Origin: an uncultured Oscillospiraceae bacterium
Lineage (GTDB): Bacteria > Bacillota > Clostridia > Oscillospirales > Oscillospiraceae
Reading direction: 5' to 3'
Assembly (NCBI GenBank): GCA_944386835.1
Contig: CALXCQ010000034.1
Location: 1 to 32,037 of the forward strand
Length of the DNA: 32,037 nucleotides
The position numbers and the translations under genes are program-made. Under the pieces are notes generated by a model. That model did no database searches. It was not told the DNA's origin and saw nothing but the letters and a program-made list of their open reading frames with translations. Below, in pieces: positions 24,545-31,432 of this stretch; the first letter of the stretch is position 1; every line of letters begins with the position of its first letter.

Positions 24545-24586
24545 CCTTTCTTTTTCCAAACTCTCCATTACTTATGAATACCTGTA

Positions 24587-24623
24587 AAAGAGCCGGAACA
24601 GCCTGACACTGTTCCGGCTCTTT
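24587..24623 (+). terminator. Terminator of the DUF5685/J-domain operon
   Basis: Perfect 15-bp arms at 24587-24601 (AAAGAGCCGGAACAG) and 24609-24623 with a 7-base loop, ending in TTT. It is 42 bases after the J-domain stop and could also act on transcripts arriving from kdpE on the other strand. Confidence 0.85.
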
Positions 24624-24909
24624 GCCGCATCATTTTCTTCAGATTGCCGGACTTCGCGACAGCCTTGAGCTGGCGTAGTTCCGTGTTTTTCCCCGCGCAG
24701 TCCCGGTTCTGCCCGCCTACCGTATCGGTATCCCGGCAGATGCTGCATTTTTTCATCCGGAAATGAATCGCAATGCCTGGTTCTCGATAGCTAAGCCATA
24801 GCTGCACGTCCCGTTTCAGAGAAGGTCCTGGGAGTATGCCACAGTGTCCCGATTTTCTTTCCGGTCCGGCCTGTAACGTTGCAACCCTGCATCTGCGCCA
24901 TCCGGGTGC
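24624..24909. other. Spacer between convergent operons
   Basis: About 285 bases with no supportable gene. On the minus strand there is a stem CTGCC...GGCAG around an ACCG/CGGT core near 24709-24739. A 79-residue minus-strand frame crosses it, but it runs through the terminator arms, has no ribosome site and is rejected. Confidence 0.4.
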
Positions 24910-25626
24910 CTACAATTCGTCTCCACCCTGCTGACGAATCATTCGATACCCCACCCCAATATGCGTCTGAATAAACTGCGGATGGGCGGTATCCACCTCA
25001 ATTTTTTTCCGTAAAGTGGCCATAAATACCCGCAAAGAAGGTGTGTCAGACGGAGAGGTGCTGCCCCAGATTTTGTTGAGCAGGTAGTTATGCGTCAGCA
25101 CCTTTCCCGTGTTTTTTGCCAGGAGACACAAAAGTCTATATTCAATAGGCGTCAGATGTATCTCCTTTCCAGCCCGATAGACACATCCGGCGGCATAGTC
25201 GATCTTCAGATCCCCGTTTTCATAGGTACTGGCCTCATCTTTGACCTTTTCACTGTCATAGCGTACCCGCCGCAACGCCACCCGCAGACGCGCCAAGAGT
25301 TCCTCTACGGAAAACGGCTTGGTCAGATAGTCGTCCGCACCTGCATCTAACGCCTCCACTTTATCGCTGTCTTCATTGCGGGCCGAAACGACAATAATAG
25401 GCAAATTGCTCCAGGAGCGTACCTTCTTGATAATCTCCACGCCATCCATGTCCGGCAATCCCAAATCCAAAAGCATCACATCTGGCCGGTAGGAAATGGC
25501 ATCCAGCACTGCTCCCGTGCCATTTACAACCCGGTGAAACTGGTAGTTTTGCGTCTCTAAGGTTGTGGTAATTAAATTGGCGACTGCATTGTCATCTTCC
25601 ACCACTAAAATCTGTGGCTTATTCAC
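24910..25626 (-). CDS. kdpE: KdpE-type response regulator
   Basis: A 238-residue OmpR-family regulator. The receiver domain (residues 4-118) has the acidic pocket Glu10-Asp11, phospho-acceptor Asp54 in MLLDLGLPDMDG and Lys103 in YLTKPF. The winged helix (about 140-232) includes IHLTPIEYRLLCLLAKNTGKVLTHNYLLNKIWG and TLRKKIE...QFIQTHIGVGYRM. Sequence and pairing with KdpD identify it as KdpE, which normally activates the kdpFABC potassium pump. No kdpFABC lies in the window; the divergent neighbours are trkH-trkA, so these may be its target. The start overlaps the end of kdpD by 8 bases. No clear terminator is seen after it. Confidence 0.93.
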   Translation of the reverse strand: MNKPQILVVEDDNAVANLITTTLETQNYQFHRVVNGTGAVLDAISYRPDVMLLDLGLPDMDGVEIIKKVRSWSNLPIIVVSARNEDSDKVEALDAGADDYLTKPFSVEELLARLRVALRRVRYDSEKVKDEASTYENGDLKIDYAAGCVYRAGKEIHLTPIEYRLLCLLAKNTGKVLTHNYLLNKIWGSTSPSDTPSLRVFMATLRKKIEVDTAHPQFIQTHIGVGYRMIRQQGGDEL

Positions 25627-27208
25627 AGGATTTCACCTCCGGTGTTGGTAATGTAAAATAAAAACACGCGCCTTTTGGCACATTGTCCTTCACTCCGATG
25701 ATACCGCCATGGGCGCTGATAATCGCTTTACACAAAGACAGCCCCAGTCCAAGACCTCGCCTGCCGTCTCCCCGCTCATTGTTGGCCGTATAAAACATGG
25801 TAAACAAAGCGCCTTTATCAGCGTCTGAGACGCCCGGCCCGTCATCCGCAATGGTAACCAGAAGACGTCCGGGTTCCTGCCTGGCTGACAGCAAAATATG
25901 AGATCCAGGAGGGGTATAGGTAATGGCATTGTTCACAATATTAATGATCACCTGCACAATGAGCCTGGCATCCATCGGCGCCATGAGAAGCTCCTCTTCC
26001 AGCTGCACTTTTACCACATGCTCCGACGCTCTTCGGTCCAAATGGTCCAAAGCCTCCTGAAATACTTCCTCAATGAGCTCCGTTTCCAATTTGAGTCCCA
26101 TGGTTCCATTTTCAATTCTCGTCACAGATAACAGGTTTTCTACCAAATTGAACAGCCACATTGCATCATCATAAATGGTAGAATACAGCTGTTTTTTCTT
26201 TCCTTCGTCCAAAACCGCACTGTTCTCCATGAGAATTCCGGCATTTCCGGAAATACTGGTCAGCGGTGTGCGCAAATCATGCGAAATGGCTCGAAGCAAA
26301 TTGGCCCGCAATGCCTCTTGCTTTGCCTCCTGCTCAATTTTTTGCTTTGCCCGGCCCAATCGCTCTTTTTCCAGCGCCAGACCACATTCATCGATGATTG
26401 CAATCATCAAATTCTTTTCAAATGCATCTGGTTTTTCTTTTCCCGCCATAACAATACCGGCTACCGCCAGGACGCCACCGGCTCCCCGCACTGCTACATA
26501 CAAACAGTGGGCCGCTGGAAAAGTATTGGTGGTAGCGCCAGCGTGTTTATTGTTTTTCCACACCCACCTGGCTGCCTCCTGTTCCGACTCCGTCAAAAAT
26601 GGCGAAAGGTCTTCCCGTGCGGTGGGAAACTCCAAAGCGCTGCCCAATTGACCGGCATCGTCTACCGGGTAAAGTAAAACTGCCCGTTCCAGTAATTTAT
26701 TCAGCTGAGTCGCCATCACTGCCAAAATGGTGGATTCCTGCTCTGCCTTTTGGAGCTTCTGGCTGGTCTGCAACAGCACTTCCGTACGATAGGCCTTTTG
26801 GGCGCTTTCTACCGCCTGCCGCTTGACCCGGCTCGTCAAAGAGCTTCCCAGAACCGCAACCAAAAACATCACCAAAAAGGTAGCCACATATCCCGGTTCA
26901 CTGAATAACGTGAAATAGGGATACGTAAAAAAGAAATTGAAAATCAGCACCGAAAGACCAGAGGCCAGAAGGCTGTACCAACGGCTGCCTGTCAACATAG
27001 CCACTACCAAAACGCCCAGGATATAGATCATGATTACATTTGTAATGACAAAATTGAGGTCTGTTAACAGAAACCCAAACAGGGTGGAAATGGCAAGGAT
27101 CCCCAGTGTTTTCCCAAGATCTTCCAGGGACAGTGATTGCCTGGTACGATAGGTTTTTCCCTGCCCAACTTCCGGTTGCGTCTGGTCCGGAATGATGTAA
27201 ATATCCAA
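25619..27208 (-). CDS. kdpD: KdpD sensor kinase, C-terminal part after an in-frame stop
   Basis: This frame encodes the membrane and kinase half of KdpD. Four membrane segments lie at residues about 33-122, a GAF-like domain at about 145-270, and the kinase core with His in RAISHDLRTPLTSISGN (about residue 308), N-box IINIVNNAITYTPPG, and G boxes ADDGPGVS and GLGLGLSLCKAIISAHGG. The only difference from a normal KdpD is a TAA codon at 27245-27247, twelve codons before the possible TTG start at 27208, with the same frame continuing on both sides: the residues between read TVTDKLSALLPDL and belong to KdpD. No ribosome site precedes the TTG. The part is either made by reinitiation or readthrough, or the gene is freshly inactivated, or the base is a sequencing error. 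Confidence 0.8.
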   Translation of the reverse strand: MDIYIIPDQTQPEVGQGKTYRTRQSLSLEDLGKTLGILAISTLFGFLLTDLNFVITNVIMIYILGVLVVAMLTGSRWYSLLASGLSVLIFNFFFTYPYFTLFSEPGYVATFLVMFLVAVLGSSLTSRVKRQAVESAQKAYRTEVLLQTSQKLQKAEQESTILAVMATQLNKLLERAVLLYPVDDAGQLGSALEFPTAREDLSPFLTESEQEAARWVWKNNKHAGATTNTFPAAHCLYVAVRGAGGVLAVAGIVMAGKEKPDAFEKNLMIAIIDECGLALEKERLGRAKQKIEQEAKQEALRANLLRAISHDLRTPLTSISGNAGILMENSAVLDEGKKKQLYSTIYDDAMWLFNLVENLLSVTRIENGTMGLKLETELIEEVFQEALDHLDRRASEHVVKVQLEEELLMAPMDARLIVQVIINIVNNAITYTPPGSHILLSARQEPGRLLVTIADDGPGVSDADKGALFTMFYTANNERGDGRRGLGLGLSLCKAIISAHGGIIGVKDNVPKGACFYFTLPTPEVKSCE

Positions 27209-27244
27209 ATCTGGTAATAGTGCGCTTAGCTTATCTGTAACGGT

Positions 27245-28354
27245 TTATCTCTGGGCAAAAATTCCTTTTCTCCTGGGACTTCTTCCCAGCACGATTTTGG
27301 AAACACCGCCGGCTCTGGCATATTCCGCAATCTGGACCGCCGGTTCGTCTCCATATAAGGTAGTAATCCGGGCTCCCAGCTCTTCTGCCAGACGTAAATT
27401 CTCCCGCAATTGCTGTTTTTCCAGCTCCGGCTTTTCTCTTGTCCCCGAAGACTCTACATAAAGGGCTGTGAATTCCCCATGAAATGCTTCTGCCATTTTC
27501 GCCGCTGTCCGGATAACTTTACTATTGGTCGGCGCGCTGGACAAGCAGGCCAGAATATGGTCCGATACGCCAGCACTTTTCCTTGGGTGTCCCGTTTCCC
27601 AGCGGTTCAGGCGTTCTGCACATCTCCGCAGAGCGATTTCCCGCAAAGCCATCAATTTTCTCTTTTGCTGTTCCCGCTGTGCTGCCTCTTGCTCCAGATT
27701 CCAAAACGAGAACTGCTCCCGTCTGGCCAAAAGTGCTTCTGGTTCCATGTCAATCATTTCCACACCGTCTGCCTCTTCAAACAGAGCGTCGGGTATTTTG
27801 GCCTGTACTCTTGTACCGGTAATATGGGAAATGATATCCCACAGGCCCTCTAAATTTTCCACATTGAGTGTGGTGTAGACACAGATGCCTGACCGCAAAA
27901 GCTCCTGAATATCCTGATACCGCCAGACGTGCCTGCCACCGGGCGGATTTTGTAAAGCCAGCTGATCCATAACCAGGACTTGTGGTTTCCGGGCAATTGC
28001 CAGGTCCAATGGGAATCCTGTCTGTTGCCGCTGCTCCATCACCGGCACTGCGATTCCCGATTTCGGCGACAACAGTTCCAGCCCTTCCAGTAAAGCTTCG
28101 GTTTCCGGCGGCAATTCCGGAGCCATTGCACCAATCACCACATCTGTCCCGGTCTGCGCCAGACTCCTTGCTCTTTCCAGCATGGCGTAGGTTTTACCTA
28201 CCCCGCCGGCATAGCCAAAAAAGATTGTTAGTTTTCCGCGCCTGAAAAAGCTTTGTCCCACGGGATCGCCGTTTTTTTCCGGTAACTGTTTCTCCACCGG
28301 TGCCACCTTCTTCCTGCTATGTTTACCATACCACACAGCCTGTGAGGACTGCAT
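27245..28354 (-). CDS. kdpD: KdpD sensor kinase, N-terminal part ending at a premature stop
   Basis: A 369-residue fragment carrying the cytoplasmic N-terminal KdpD domain (RRGKLTIFFGYAGGVGKTYAMLERARSLA, a Walker A motif; VYTTLNVENLEGL; and a long helical region). It ends with the universal-stress-protein-like domain (VSDHILACLSSAPTNSKVIRTAAKMAEAFHGEFTALYVES...GGVSKIVLGRSPRRKGIFAQR). In intact KdpD the chain continues at once into the segment found after the stop; joined, the two parts give about 910 residues, close to E. coli KdpD (894). The frame opens at 28453, but upstream lies the promoter region with repeated motifs, so 28354 is used; a GTG at 28306 preceded by AGGA is an alternative. 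In some bacteria a stand-alone KdpD N-terminus exists, so the fragment could be functional. Confidence 0.78.
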   Translation of the reverse strand: MQSSQAVWYGKHSRKKVAPVEKQLPEKNGDPVGQSFFRRGKLTIFFGYAGGVGKTYAMLERARSLAQTGTDVVIGAMAPELPPETEALLEGLELLSPKSGIAVPVMEQRQQTGFPLDLAIARKPQVLVMDQLALQNPPGGRHVWRYQDIQELLRSGICVYTTLNVENLEGLWDIISHITGTRVQAKIPDALFEEADGVEMIDMEPEALLARREQFSFWNLEQEAAQREQQKRKLMALREIALRRCAERLNRWETGHPRKSAGVSDHILACLSSAPTNSKVIRTAAKMAEAFHGEFTALYVESSGTREKPELEKQQLRENLRLAEELGARITTLYGDEPAVQIAEYARAGGVSKIVLGRSPRRKGIFAQR

Positions 28355-28373
28355 TGCCCTTTTGTCTGAGAGC

Positions 28374-28466
28374 TTAAGATTCCATAAAGATTCCCGCTTA
28401 ATACAATCTTTATGCCCCAGCCGGAATCTTAACTGAACGCTCACCCATTGCATGGTACAATCTTAC
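28374..28466. promoter_or_regulatory. Repeated AAGATT motif between kdpD and trkH, with the trkH promoter
   Basis: Five copies of a (T/A)AAGATT(C/G) motif are present: TTAAGATTCC (28374-28383) and TAAAGATTCC (28385-28394) as a direct repeat with an 11-base period. Inverted copies lie at 28404-28412, 28423-28432 and 28458-28466. An extended -10 for trkH, TG-G-TACAAT, lies at 28453-28461, and the copy at 28423-28432 abuts its weak -35 region (CTGAAC, 28433-28438). Tandem sites one helical turn apart are typical for OmpR-family regulators, so KdpE is the obvious candidate to bind. Confidence 0.55.
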
Positions 28467-28517
28467 CACATATCCTCTGGACTTCCTACATTAACTTTAA
28501 AAGTGAGATAGATTGCC

Positions 28518-29864
28518 TTGTTGTGGAAAAAAACCAGCCGGATCACTCCGGCACAAATTATTATTTTGGGATTTCTTTTTCTGATTTTGGCTGGCGCTCT
28601 GCTTCTAACGCTTCCCTTTGCTTCCCGGCAGCCTGGCAGTGCTTCATTTTGGGACGCACTGTTTACGGCAACTTCCGCCACCTGTGTGACGGGTCTGGTC
28701 ATCTATGACACCGCCACTTTCTGGTCTCCTTTTGGTCAGTTTGTCATTATGATCCTCATTCAGATTGGAGGCATGGGCGTTGTCACCATGGCCATTGCCA
28801 TTACCATGTTCGCTGGCAAACGGATCGGTCTGAAACAACGTTGGGTCATGCAGGAGTCTATCTCCGCTCCCCAGGTAGGCGGAATCGTCCGGATGACCGG
28901 TTTCATTTTAAAGGCTGGGTTTATCCTGGAAGCTACCGGCGCCCTGTTGCTGGCCGTGCGGTTTATCCCCCAGCTGGGCATCCTGAAGGGCCTGTGGTAT
29001 GCGGTTTTTCACTCGGTGTCCGCCTTTTGCAATGCCGGCTTTGATCTGATGGGCTACAAAGCACCGTTCTCTTCTTTAACTGCATCTGTTGGCGATCCCA
29101 TTATCAATTTTACCGTGATGGGTCTGATTGTTCTGGGTGGCATCGGTTTTCTCACCTGGCATGACTTTTACGAACACAAGTGGCATTTTCGCCGGTTCCG
29201 CATGCAAAGCAAACTGATCCTGGTAACCACTTTTCTTTTAATCTTATTGCCAGCGCTCTTTTTCTTCCTCTATGAATTCCACTTGCCACAGTGGGAAGGA
29301 CTTACCCTTGGACAGCGTATTCAGGCCGCTTTGTTCCAATCCATAACGCCCCGTACTGCCGGCTTTAATACAGTGGACCTGACACTGCTCAGCCAGTCCA
29401 GCACCCTGGTTATCATTTTGCTCATGCTGATCGGCGGCTCTCCTGGTTCTACCGCCGGCGGATTTAAAACCACTACCCTGGCAGTTCTTCTGCTGACCAT
29501 TCGTGCTGTTTTCCATCGCCGGGAATGTGCCCAATGCTTTGGACGCCGGATTCCCGCCGATGTTTTGCGGAGTGCCGTTACCATTTTTTTGTTGTACTGT
29601 ATCTTATTCCTTGCAGGTGGTATCTTCCTGTGTTGCTTCGATGGTCTTTCCATGATGGAAGCTCTGTTTGAGACCGCCTCTGCAATCGGCACAGTAGGGT
29701 TGTCTTTGGGCGTAACCCCAACTTTGAGTTTTGCTTCCCGTCTGGTGATCATCTTTCTCATGTATTTTGGCCGCGTTGGCGGTCTGACGCTTCTTTACGC
29801 CGTCGCTTCCGGCTCTGCCTGTGTTCCGGCACAGCTGCCACAAGAGCGACTTACCGTAGGATAA
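28518..29864 (+). CDS. trkH: Trk/Ktr-type potassium uptake channel subunit
   Basis: A 448-residue membrane protein of the TrkH/KtrB family. It has the four pore loops of the superfamily: ATSATCVTGLVIYD (residues about 50-63), HSVSAFCNAGFDL (about 165-177), QSITPRTAGFNT (about 275-286) and ETASAIGTVGLSL (about 381-393), each with the filter Gly. The length suits KtrB-like members. Start: an in-frame TAG at 28509-28511 forces initiation downstream, and the first candidate is TTG at 28518, with a poor ribosome site. The final segment FLMYFGRVGGLTLLYAVASG is complete. It forms a unit with trkA, 18 bases downstream, and is divergent from kdpD. No c-di-AMP riboswitch is seen. Confidence 0.93.
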   Translation: MLWKKTSRITPAQIIILGFLFLILAGALLLTLPFASRQPGSASFWDALFTATSATCVTGLVIYDTATFWSPFGQFVIMILIQIGGMGVVTMAIAITMFAGKRIGLKQRWVMQESISAPQVGGIVRMTGFILKAGFILEATGALLLAVRFIPQLGILKGLWYAVFHSVSAFCNAGFDLMGYKAPFSSLTASVGDPIINFTVMGLIVLGGIGFLTWHDFYEHKWHFRRFRMQSKLILVTTFLLILLPALFFFLYEFHLPQWEGLTLGQRIQAALFQSITPRTAGFNTVDLTLLSQSSTLVIILLMLIGGSPGSTAGGFKTTTLAVLLLTIRAVFHRRECAQCFGRRIPADVLRSAVTIFLLYCILFLAGGIFLCCFDGLSMMEALFETASAIGTVGLSLGVTPTLSFASRLVIIFLMYFGRVGGLTLLYAVASGSACVPAQLPQERLTVG

Positions 29865-29882
29865 AAAAGGAAGGATCCAAAT

Positions 29883-30530
29883 ATGAAATCTATTCTTCTC
29901 ATTGGCTTAGGCCGTTTTGGCCGCCATATGGCCATGGAGCTGCAAAATCTGCGCCATGAAGTCTGGGCTGTGGATAAAGATGAGCAGCGGGTAAACGATG
30001 CTCTGGAGCTGGTCACCAACGCGCAGATTGGCGACAGTACCAATGAGGCCTTTATCGCCTCACTGGGCGTTCGGAATTTTGACCTGTGCGTCGTTGCCAT
30101 CGGCGACGATTTTCAAAGTTCTCTGGAAACAACTGCCCTGCTAAAAGAACATGGCGCACAATTTGTCCTGGCCCGTGCTGCCAGAGAAGTTCATGCAAAG
30201 TTCCTGCTACGCAACGGTGCCGATGATGTCATCTATCCGGAAAAACAAATGGCATCCTGGGCTGCTATGCGCTATAGCTCGGAGCACATTTTCGATTATA
30301 TTAAACTGACTCCGGATCACGCCATATATGAAACGGATGTGCCTCTATCCTGGGTGGGACGAACCATTGTACAAATCGGTGTCCGTCAAAAATACCACTT
30401 CAGTATTTTAGCCACCAAACGAGGCGAAATTCTCAATCCCCTTCCGGGGGCAGAACATCGCTTTCAGACTGGAGAAACCATGTTAATCCTGGGAAGCAAC
30501 CGGGATGTGCAAAAGTTTCTTCAGCTGTAA
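29883..30530 (+). CDS. trkA: TrkA/KtrA potassium-channel regulatory subunit
   Basis: A 215-residue cytoplasmic protein. An RCK N-terminal Rossmann domain (MKSILLIGLGRFGRHMAMELQNLRHEVWAVDKDEQRV) has the G-x-G-x-x-G nucleotide loop at residues 8-13 and the acidic residue Asp31. An RCK-C domain follows (about 140-215), ending ETMLILGSNRDVQKFLQL. It forms an octameric ring that gates TrkH/KtrB in response to ATP/ADP or NAD(H), and in Gram-positives RCK-C often binds c-di-AMP. It has a single RCK pair as in KtrA, not the double form of E. coli TrkA. GGAAGGATCC provides the ribosome site. It is the last gene before a strong terminator. Confidence 0.94.
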   Translation: MKSILLIGLGRFGRHMAMELQNLRHEVWAVDKDEQRVNDALELVTNAQIGDSTNEAFIASLGVRNFDLCVVAIGDDFQSSLETTALLKEHGAQFVLARAAREVHAKFLLRNGADDVIYPEKQMASWAAMRYSSEHIFDYIKLTPDHAIYETDVPLSWVGRTIVQIGVRQKYHFSILATKRGEILNPLPGAEHRFQTGETMLILGSNRDVQKFLQL

Positions 30531-30543
30531 ACTCCTATCAAAT

Positions 30544-30585
30544 ACCAAGGGAGCCTTCCGCTGCCGAACGGAAGGCTCCCTTGGT
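30544..30585 (+). terminator. Terminator of the trkH-trkA operon
   Basis: A perfect 17-bp inverted repeat (30544-30560 and 30569-30585) with an 8-base loop begins 14 bases after trkA. The T-run is absent on the plus strand (GTCAAAAAG follows), so strength rests on the stem. Read on the minus strand it could also terminate the small DUF2292-like transcript. Confidence 0.75.
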
Positions 30586-30731
30586 GTCAAAAAGAGTGTA
30601 ATTTTTGTATGTACGCAGAAATCAGGGGGATCCATTGCGAAACATACGGAAGCAGTCTTGAAAATGAAGTGCCGCAAACTTTTGGCACCACCGAAAGAAC
30701 TGTCGGAAAGAACTCCCAACAGAACATTCTT

Positions 30732-30899
30732 CTACTTTTGCTGTGGTAAATCAAAGACAACGCTCTGCCGGACACTTTCCGCGCGAATGGGCATACTATC
30801 CCGAATCACCAATTCCAATCGGCCGTATCCCAATTCCCGAATGAACTGTAAGAGACGACGTTCGTTTTCCGTAATGGGAAACGGTTCTTTTTTTTGCAT
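30732..30899 (-). CDS. Small DUF2292 (YezD-like) protein
   Basis: A 55-residue protein, too short for most gene finders' cut-offs. The reading MQKKEPFPITENERRLL, then FIRELGYGRLELVIRDSMPIRAESVRQSVVFDL, fits the DUF2292/YezD pattern: a short helix, then LxYGxxxLVIxDxxPVxxE...SVxF as paired strands. YezD proteins are often found near sulfur-assimilation genes; their role is unknown. A strong GGGAGGA site lies 8 bases upstream of the ATG. The gene stands alone behind a consensus promoter, a cobalamin-type riboswitch and a terminator, so its expression is probably switched off by corrinoid. No signal peptide, membrane segment or Cys is present. The reading was made directly from the bases at 30899-30732. 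Confidence 0.7.
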   Translation of the reverse strand: MQKKEPFPITENERRLLQFIRELGYGRLELVIRDSMPIRAESVRQSVVFDLPQQK

Positions 30900-30934
30900 C
30901 GTCTTTCCTCCCTATCAGCAAGTTTATCGTTCAT

Positions 30935-30966
30935 AAAAAATTGCCTATCGGCTTTCCGATAGGCAA
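30935..30966 (-). terminator. Intrinsic terminator of the riboswitch
   Basis: On the minus strand TTGCCTATCGG (30966-30956), a 4-base loop, and CCGATAGGCAA (30951-30941) make an 11-bp stem followed by six T. It lies between the riboswitch core and the small gene's ribosome site. Upstream, CGTATCGGCC (near 31005-30996) repeats the TATCGG of the first arm and could pair with the second arm as an antiterminator. Confidence 0.85.
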
Positions 30967-30969
30967 AGA

Positions 30970-31129
30970 AATTCTTCCAAACCACGAATCGAGTACAGGC
31001 CGATACGAGCAGCTGCTTTGCGTATCTGACTTATCCGTAACCACGGCTTCACAGTGACCGACTCGCGAGGCTTTTCACCTCATTCCGCATTTGCACAGGC
31101 AAAAAAAGCAACCAAATATGTACTTGTTT
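30970..31129 (-). ncRNA. Cobalamin-type riboswitch
   Basis: Reading on the minus strand, the leader contains the ordered conserved pieces of cobalamin riboswitches: GGAA followed by GGTGAAAAGCC (31079-31069), CACTGTGA (31056-31049) and the B12-box-like AAGTCAGATACGC (31032-31020). A GATACG...CGTATC hairpin and the terminator at 30935-30966 follow. The short arms suggest an AdoCbl-class or variant form. The B12 box lacks one G compared with the usual AGTCAGGA, so ligand class is uncertain. It would terminate transcription of the DUF2292-like gene when bound. Confidence 0.75.
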
Positions 31130-31135
31130 ACTAAA

Positions 31136-31164
31136 ATTATATCACTCTGCCATAACAATGTCAA
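31136..31164 (-). promoter_or_regulatory. Consensus sigma-A promoter of the riboswitch transcript
   Basis: On the minus strand TTGACA (31164-31159), a 17-base spacer and TATAAT (31141-31136) match the consensus in all twelve positions. Transcription should begin near 31129, just before the riboswitch. Confidence 0.9.
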
Positions 31165-31210
31165 TCCCGGCAGCTGGTTTTTGTCCTTGTGTTTCTGAGT
31201 TTATGTAAAG

Positions 31211-31242
31211 GTAAAACGGTAATGATACCATTACCGTTTTAC
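31211..31242 (-). terminator. Hairpin after the DUF1540 gene
   Basis: A perfect 14-bp inverted repeat (31211-31224 and 31229-31242) with a 4-base loop. On the minus strand the 3' arm ends GTTTTAC and is followed by CTTTACAT, a modest U-tract. It begins 13 bases past the DUF1540 stop and separates that gene from the riboswitch promoter. Confidence 0.7.
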
Positions 31243-31255
31243 TGACCATAATCGT

Positions 31256-31432
31256 TTAGAATGTTTTCTTACAGAAAGACTGACAGTCGGTGCACTGATC
31301 CATCTTGGGGTTGGCTTCGTGGGTACCTACTTGAATTTTGTCCAACGAGCAGTAGTTTTCACCGTTGCAGTGATGGGTACAAGAGGTTACGACGCATGCA
31401 ATGCTCTTATTGGCTTTGTCACAAGTGTTCAT
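31256..31432 (-). CDS. DUF1540 cysteine-rich protein
   Basis: A 58-residue protein starting MNTCDKANKSIACVVTSC, followed by HHCNGENYCSLDKIQVGTHEANP and QCTDCQSFCKK. The cysteine spacing and the GENYCSLDKIxVGTHEA...CTDCxSF stretch are the DUF1540 signature, a small presumed metal-binding domain common in Clostridia. It has eight cysteines and three histidines. AGGAGG lies 8 bases upstream of the ATG. A TATAAT-like box lies upstream at 31495-31490, without a good -35. Its biological role is unknown; expression with sporulation has been suggested for some family members, which this sequence does not show. Reading made directly from the bases. Confidence 0.88.
   Translation of the reverse strand: MNTCDKANKSIACVVTSCTHHCNGENYCSLDKIQVGTHEANPKMDQCTDCQSFCKKTF

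Noticed and set aside
24568-24807. 79-residue minus-strand frame beginning with two Cys near MKKCSICRDTD
   Set aside because: It looks slightly protein-like, but has no ribosome site and its 3' part is made of both arms of the J-domain operon terminator.
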